From contig CAWDWG010000005.1 in assembly GCA_963805985.1 (NCBI GenBank), forward strand, positions 186,001-250,000: DNA of 64,000 nt, read 5' to 3'. The notes under the pieces were generated by a model that ran no database searches, was not told the DNA's origin, and saw only the letters and a program-made list of their open reading frames with translations. This document shows, in pieces, positions 60,905-64,000 of the stretch (position 1 is its first letter; every line of letters begins with the position of its first letter). Source of the stretch: Bog-257 sp963805985 (GTDB lineage: Bacteria > Acidobacteriota > Terriglobia > Terriglobales > Acidobacteriaceae). Made by a program: the position numbers and the translations under genes.

Positions 60905-63408
60905 CTAGCGCGCGACTCCCAGGAACAGGTTCAGGACAGGATTATTGCCCGTGGGGAGCAGCACGAAGTTGCTTTGGAACTGGTTCGATCCGGTGGGCGC
61001 CACAACGTACAGGATGCCTACTGTTTTTCCGCTACTCTCCACCACGCCGCGTCCGGTGCTGTCGACGGTGTAGGTGTAGGTCAGCTTGGTTGGCCCGGCC
61101 GGTCCGCCGGGGGCACTGATGTACTGGGTTCCGGTGAAGTTGCCGTTCGCGTCGGCATACGCCGAGGTGACGGAATCGGTGGCCGCTGAGGCGGCGGGCG
61201 AAATGGTTCCGCCCCAGTATCCGCCTCCGACGGAGGCGTTGCTGAAGTCCGAGCCACTCTGCCCGTCCAGCGCGCCTGAAGTATTCGCCGCGTCCGTACC
61301 CACCACAAATCCTGGATCGTTGCCGCCAAGATAGAAGACGGGAGCTCCAAGGTTCTTGGCCCATATTCCGGTGAAACCCGTCAGAGTGACGCGCCCGGTG
61401 CTCTTATCGACACAGTATTGACCGGTGATCGACTGCTTCTGGCTGAGCGTGCCGCCGGCGTTTTCGTCATAGGTGAAAGTGGCAGGGTCATTCTGGCCGC
61501 TCTGGCAGGTATGCGAACTGCTGCCCTGCCCGACGAACAATCCGGCGGTGACGTCGGAGTTGCCGTTGGTGTCCTGAGCCTGCAGCTCGAGCACCGTGGG
61601 GGTGGCCAGATTGCCGTTATTGAAGCCGGTCGCGCCGACAATCTGACGCTGCAGGGACCACAGGGTCAGGTTGGCATTGTTGGTTCCGCCAACGGGATCG
61701 GTGGAGAGCATCACCACGTAGTCCTCGTTGACCACGTAGTAAACGTAGTTGTATAGGGCCTTTTGGTTGCTGTCAAAGGTCAGGAGGCCGTTGCAGCCGC
61801 GTCCGAAGGAGTCAATGTTCCCCTGCAAAGTGCCGGCAAAGATGTGCTGCGAGGACGTGCCACCATCGTCGACATCGAGGGCGGGTCCTTTGAGGTCGCC
61901 CTGATTGTCTTCCATAGCGAGCTGCCCGGCAGCCACATAGCGATTACCGCTGGGGTCAGCGCCATGTTGACCGAGAGCGAAGTTCGCCTGGAGCTGGCCG
62001 ACGCCAATATTGGGGGTCTGTACCCTGATGGACCCGGAGCCGCGGGTCGCGGGATCGCTATTGTCCTGAATCAGGTTGCCGCTGCCGTCGGCAGACGAAC
62101 GGTGACGGTGAACTTATAGGTTCCGGCGCTGGTAACGAGAGTCAACGTACCGGCCTATTCCGCTGCCCCCGATGGAATACGTGGAACTGGGTGCAGGCAT
62201 GATGGTCTGCTGCTGCGGGCTGCTCGTGCCGGCGAAAAAGCCGCGCATTTGACATTGGTCTCGCCGCTTCCACTGTTGTAGTCAATTTCTCCGGCGGTGA
62301 TGTTGCCATTGCCGTCGGCGGTGAAGGCCCCCACCATGAGGACAGGCTGGCCGTTCTTGTATCCGATGAAGTCGAAGATGTAATTCCCGTTCAATGCGCC
62401 GTTACCGACGCCGGCGATGTCGATGCTGAAGGCGGCGGTGGCGACGGCGGGAGGCATTTCCGAATCGGTGGTCTGAACCGTGAAGTTAAAGGTGCCGGCG
62501 GCGGTGGGCGTACCGCTGACGGTACAGGTGGTGAGTTTGCTGGGCGTCAGGCAAGCGGGCGACATGGTGATTCCCGGAGGCATGGCGCCGCCGGAGCCGT
62601 TATCGCAGGCGCCGTTGCTTTCCCGCACACACCAGGAATAAGGCGCGGTTCCGCCGGCCACCGACAACTGCTGATTGCCGTAGGGCACGTAGATTTCGCC
62701 GGCCGGCAACGAAGCGGTGACGACGCCGAAGATCGACAGCATGATCTGGGCGGTGCCGCTCGATTGCGGAGACTCGGAGTCGGTGGCCTGGATGGTGAAC
62801 GGGGTCAGAGATTGCGGGGTGGTCGGCGTGCCGGAGATGGTGCCGGTGGAGGGATCGATGGTCAGCCCGGCAGGCAGCGCGCCGCCGGAACCGTTGTCGC
62901 AGGTGCCGCTGCTTTCCTGCACGCACCAGGTATAGGGCGCGATACCGCCCATAGCGGCGAAGGTTGCGGTGTACGGCTGACCGGGTGTTCCGGCGGGCAG
63001 ATTCAGAGTGCCCGCGGCGCAGGAGTTGCACGCGATGCTGATGGCTCCGGTGACGTCGAGAGTGAGCTGCTGGCTGGCGGTGTCGTTCTTCGAGTCCGTC
63101 ACCTGCGCGGTGAAGGTGAACTTACCGGCTTGCGTGGGCGTGCCGTTGATCAGGGCCTGCGCGCCGGTGAACATGAGCCCCTTCGGCAGACTTCCCTTGG
63201 TGATGGCCCAGGTGTAGGTACCAGAACCGCCGGAACCCTGAAGAATGAAGGTGTAAGGTTCGTTGACCGTGGCCTGCGTCAGGACCGTCGAAGTAATGGT
63301 CAGGGGCTGAGTGGGGTTGTTGTTGCCGCCACCGCCGCCGCCACAAGCAGCGAGAAACACGCTGATGATGAGTGCAAAAGATAACGCAAGAATCCTGGAA
63401 GACCGCAT
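60905..63408 (-). pseudogene. Ig-like (He_PIG) lipoprotein, frameshifted three times
   Basis: From the ATG at 63408: lipobox SVFLAACGGG, then repeats of a putative Ig domain (LTITSTVLTQATVNEPY..., FTIQATDSESPQSSGTA, DSEMPPAVATAAFSID), and then a long C-terminal domain, in another frame, ending LFLGVAR at 60905. Between about 61937 and 62260 the frame changes at least three times (near a TTTTT run at about 62239, near 62150 and near 62095). The intact ancestor would be about 830 residues. Errors or real decay are both possible; surface carbohydrate binding is the usual role inferred for such proteins. Confidence 0.82.
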
Positions 63409-63767
63409 CGTATCTCCTCGTGATGTGGAAGCAGTGCTCCGGCCAAGGCCAAAAGCTGGGAAACGGTAATGTCTCCGCGGCGACTTTCAGAGGCCTGCTG
63501 GTGCGTGCTGCGATGGTTCACAGGACGCGGCCTCTCGCCGTATCAGAGTTGGGGAACATCTTACATCTTCGTGGCGATTTTGGGGGAGGGAAATTGGCGG
63601 TTGGACCGATGTGGGCAGCCGTGCGAACGCTGCGCTCAGGATGGGTTCGGACACGACCGTAGCGCCGGCGTCCTCGCCGGCTGTAACGTGGGCCTCCGGC
63701 CCACGTCATGAGGCTGGCGGCGGGACGCCGCCAGGAAGCGGCGGAGGCCGGCGCTACGTCGGCGTGG
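63409..63767. repeat. Palindromic repeats before selD
   Basis: From 63655 to 63755, 'gtagcgccggcgtcctcgccggctgt' is followed by 'ggcggcgggacgccgcc' and 'gcggaggccggcgctacg', the repeat type seen at 6647 and 25545. The first 240 bp, upstream of the lipoprotein, hold no gene that I recognise and would carry its promoter. Confidence 0.6.
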
Positions 63768-64000
63768 TCAGCGCAGGATGGCGATTAGGGGCTTCTGCTT
63801 CTCGACGGCTTCGCCGATTTCTACCGCGTCGACGCTGGCGTTGCGTAGGTCGGTGAGGAGGCGGCCGGCGTCGGATGCGGCGACGGAGATGAGCAGGCCT
63901 CCGGCGGTTTGCGGATCATAAAGAAGAGTGAGCAGGTCGGGAGCAATGCCGTCTTCCGATTCGACGCAGCCTTCGGTGAATTGGCGGTTGGCCTTCAGGC
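63768..64000 (-). CDS. selD: Selenide, water dikinase, C-terminal part
   Basis: The gene runs off the window end; no start is visible. The visible 77 residues include LLYDPQTAGGLLISV, the conserved C-terminal motif of SelD (DPQTSGGLL in other species), and the EGCVESEDGIAPDLL stretch. SelD makes selenophosphate for selenocysteine or 2-selenouridine. The stop is at 63768-63770. selA/selB are not seen here. Confidence 0.88.
   Translation of the reverse strand, partial: LKANRQFTEGCVESEDGIAPDLLTLLYDPQTAGGLLISVAASDAGRLLTDLRNASVDAVEIGEAVEKQKPLIAILR

Overview
The window looks like a chromosomal segment of a soil or freshwater Acidobacteriota, most likely a Terriglobia/Koribacter-like bacterium. This is an inference from gene families, high GC, frequent GTG/TTG starts, PEP-CTERM proteins, GloVer-repeat secreted proteins and the very dense palindromic repeats between genes. 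No tRNA, rRNA, CRISPR array or prophage was recognised.

Layout. 1-9.5 kb: two GloVer-repeat secreted proteins, tilS, ruvA, a conserved unknown gene, a lone antitoxin-like gene and thrS. 9.5-12.4 kb: an IS200-like (REP-associated) transposase element beside a transposase-less copy, then an unknown gene and a DUF971 gene. 12.4-24.2 kb: a frameshifted pcrA/uvrD helicase, a PadR regulator, a subclass B3 metallo-beta-lactamase-fold protein, a lipoprotein, mltG, a receptor-like Ser/Thr kinase with TPRs, a decayed second transposase element and ruvX. 24.3-27.3 kb: an AI-2E transporter, an iron-trafficking protein and two membrane-anchored proteins. 28-40 kb is the replication-origin neighbourhood: dnaA, a strong oriC candidate in the dnaA-dnaN gap, dnaN, then rpmH-rnpA-yidD-yidC-khpB-mnmE on the same strand. 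40-47 kb: toxin-antitoxin-like genes (RES/MbcA-like, DUF5615/DUF433, an orphan BrnA-like) among small metabolic and membrane genes. 46.8-52.2 kb: a PASTA protein, PBP1A and lpdA. 52.5-56.6 kb: four tandem PEP-CTERM paralogues; three share an ungapped 58-bp upstream block, a related leader and a TTG start. 57-60.4 kb: a Tat-exported glucanase-like protein and a GT-C/TPR membrane protein between two copies of a 282-bp direct repeat. 60.9-64 kb: a broken Ig-like lipoprotein gene and the 3' end of selD.

How the genes fit together. Replication and RNA housekeeping (dnaA, dnaN, rpmH, rnpA, mnmE, tilS, thrS, ruvA, ruvX, pcrA), membrane-protein insertion (yidC, yidD) and cell-wall growth (PBP1A, mltG, PASTA protein) form the backbone. 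The accessory layer is secreted repeat proteins, PEP-CTERM surface proteins that need an exosortase not present here, and toxin-antitoxin genes. Palindromic repeats fill most intergenic gaps. They also lie in-frame inside pcrA, mnmE and tilS and at the 3' end of yidD.

The best candidates for something undescribed are the regulatory block and leader of the PEP-CTERM array, the repeats translated inside essential genes, and the transposase element with its non-autonomous relatives. Three genes (pcrA, a CPBP protease, the Ig-like lipoprotein) carry frameshifts that could be biological or assembly errors; raw reads would decide.
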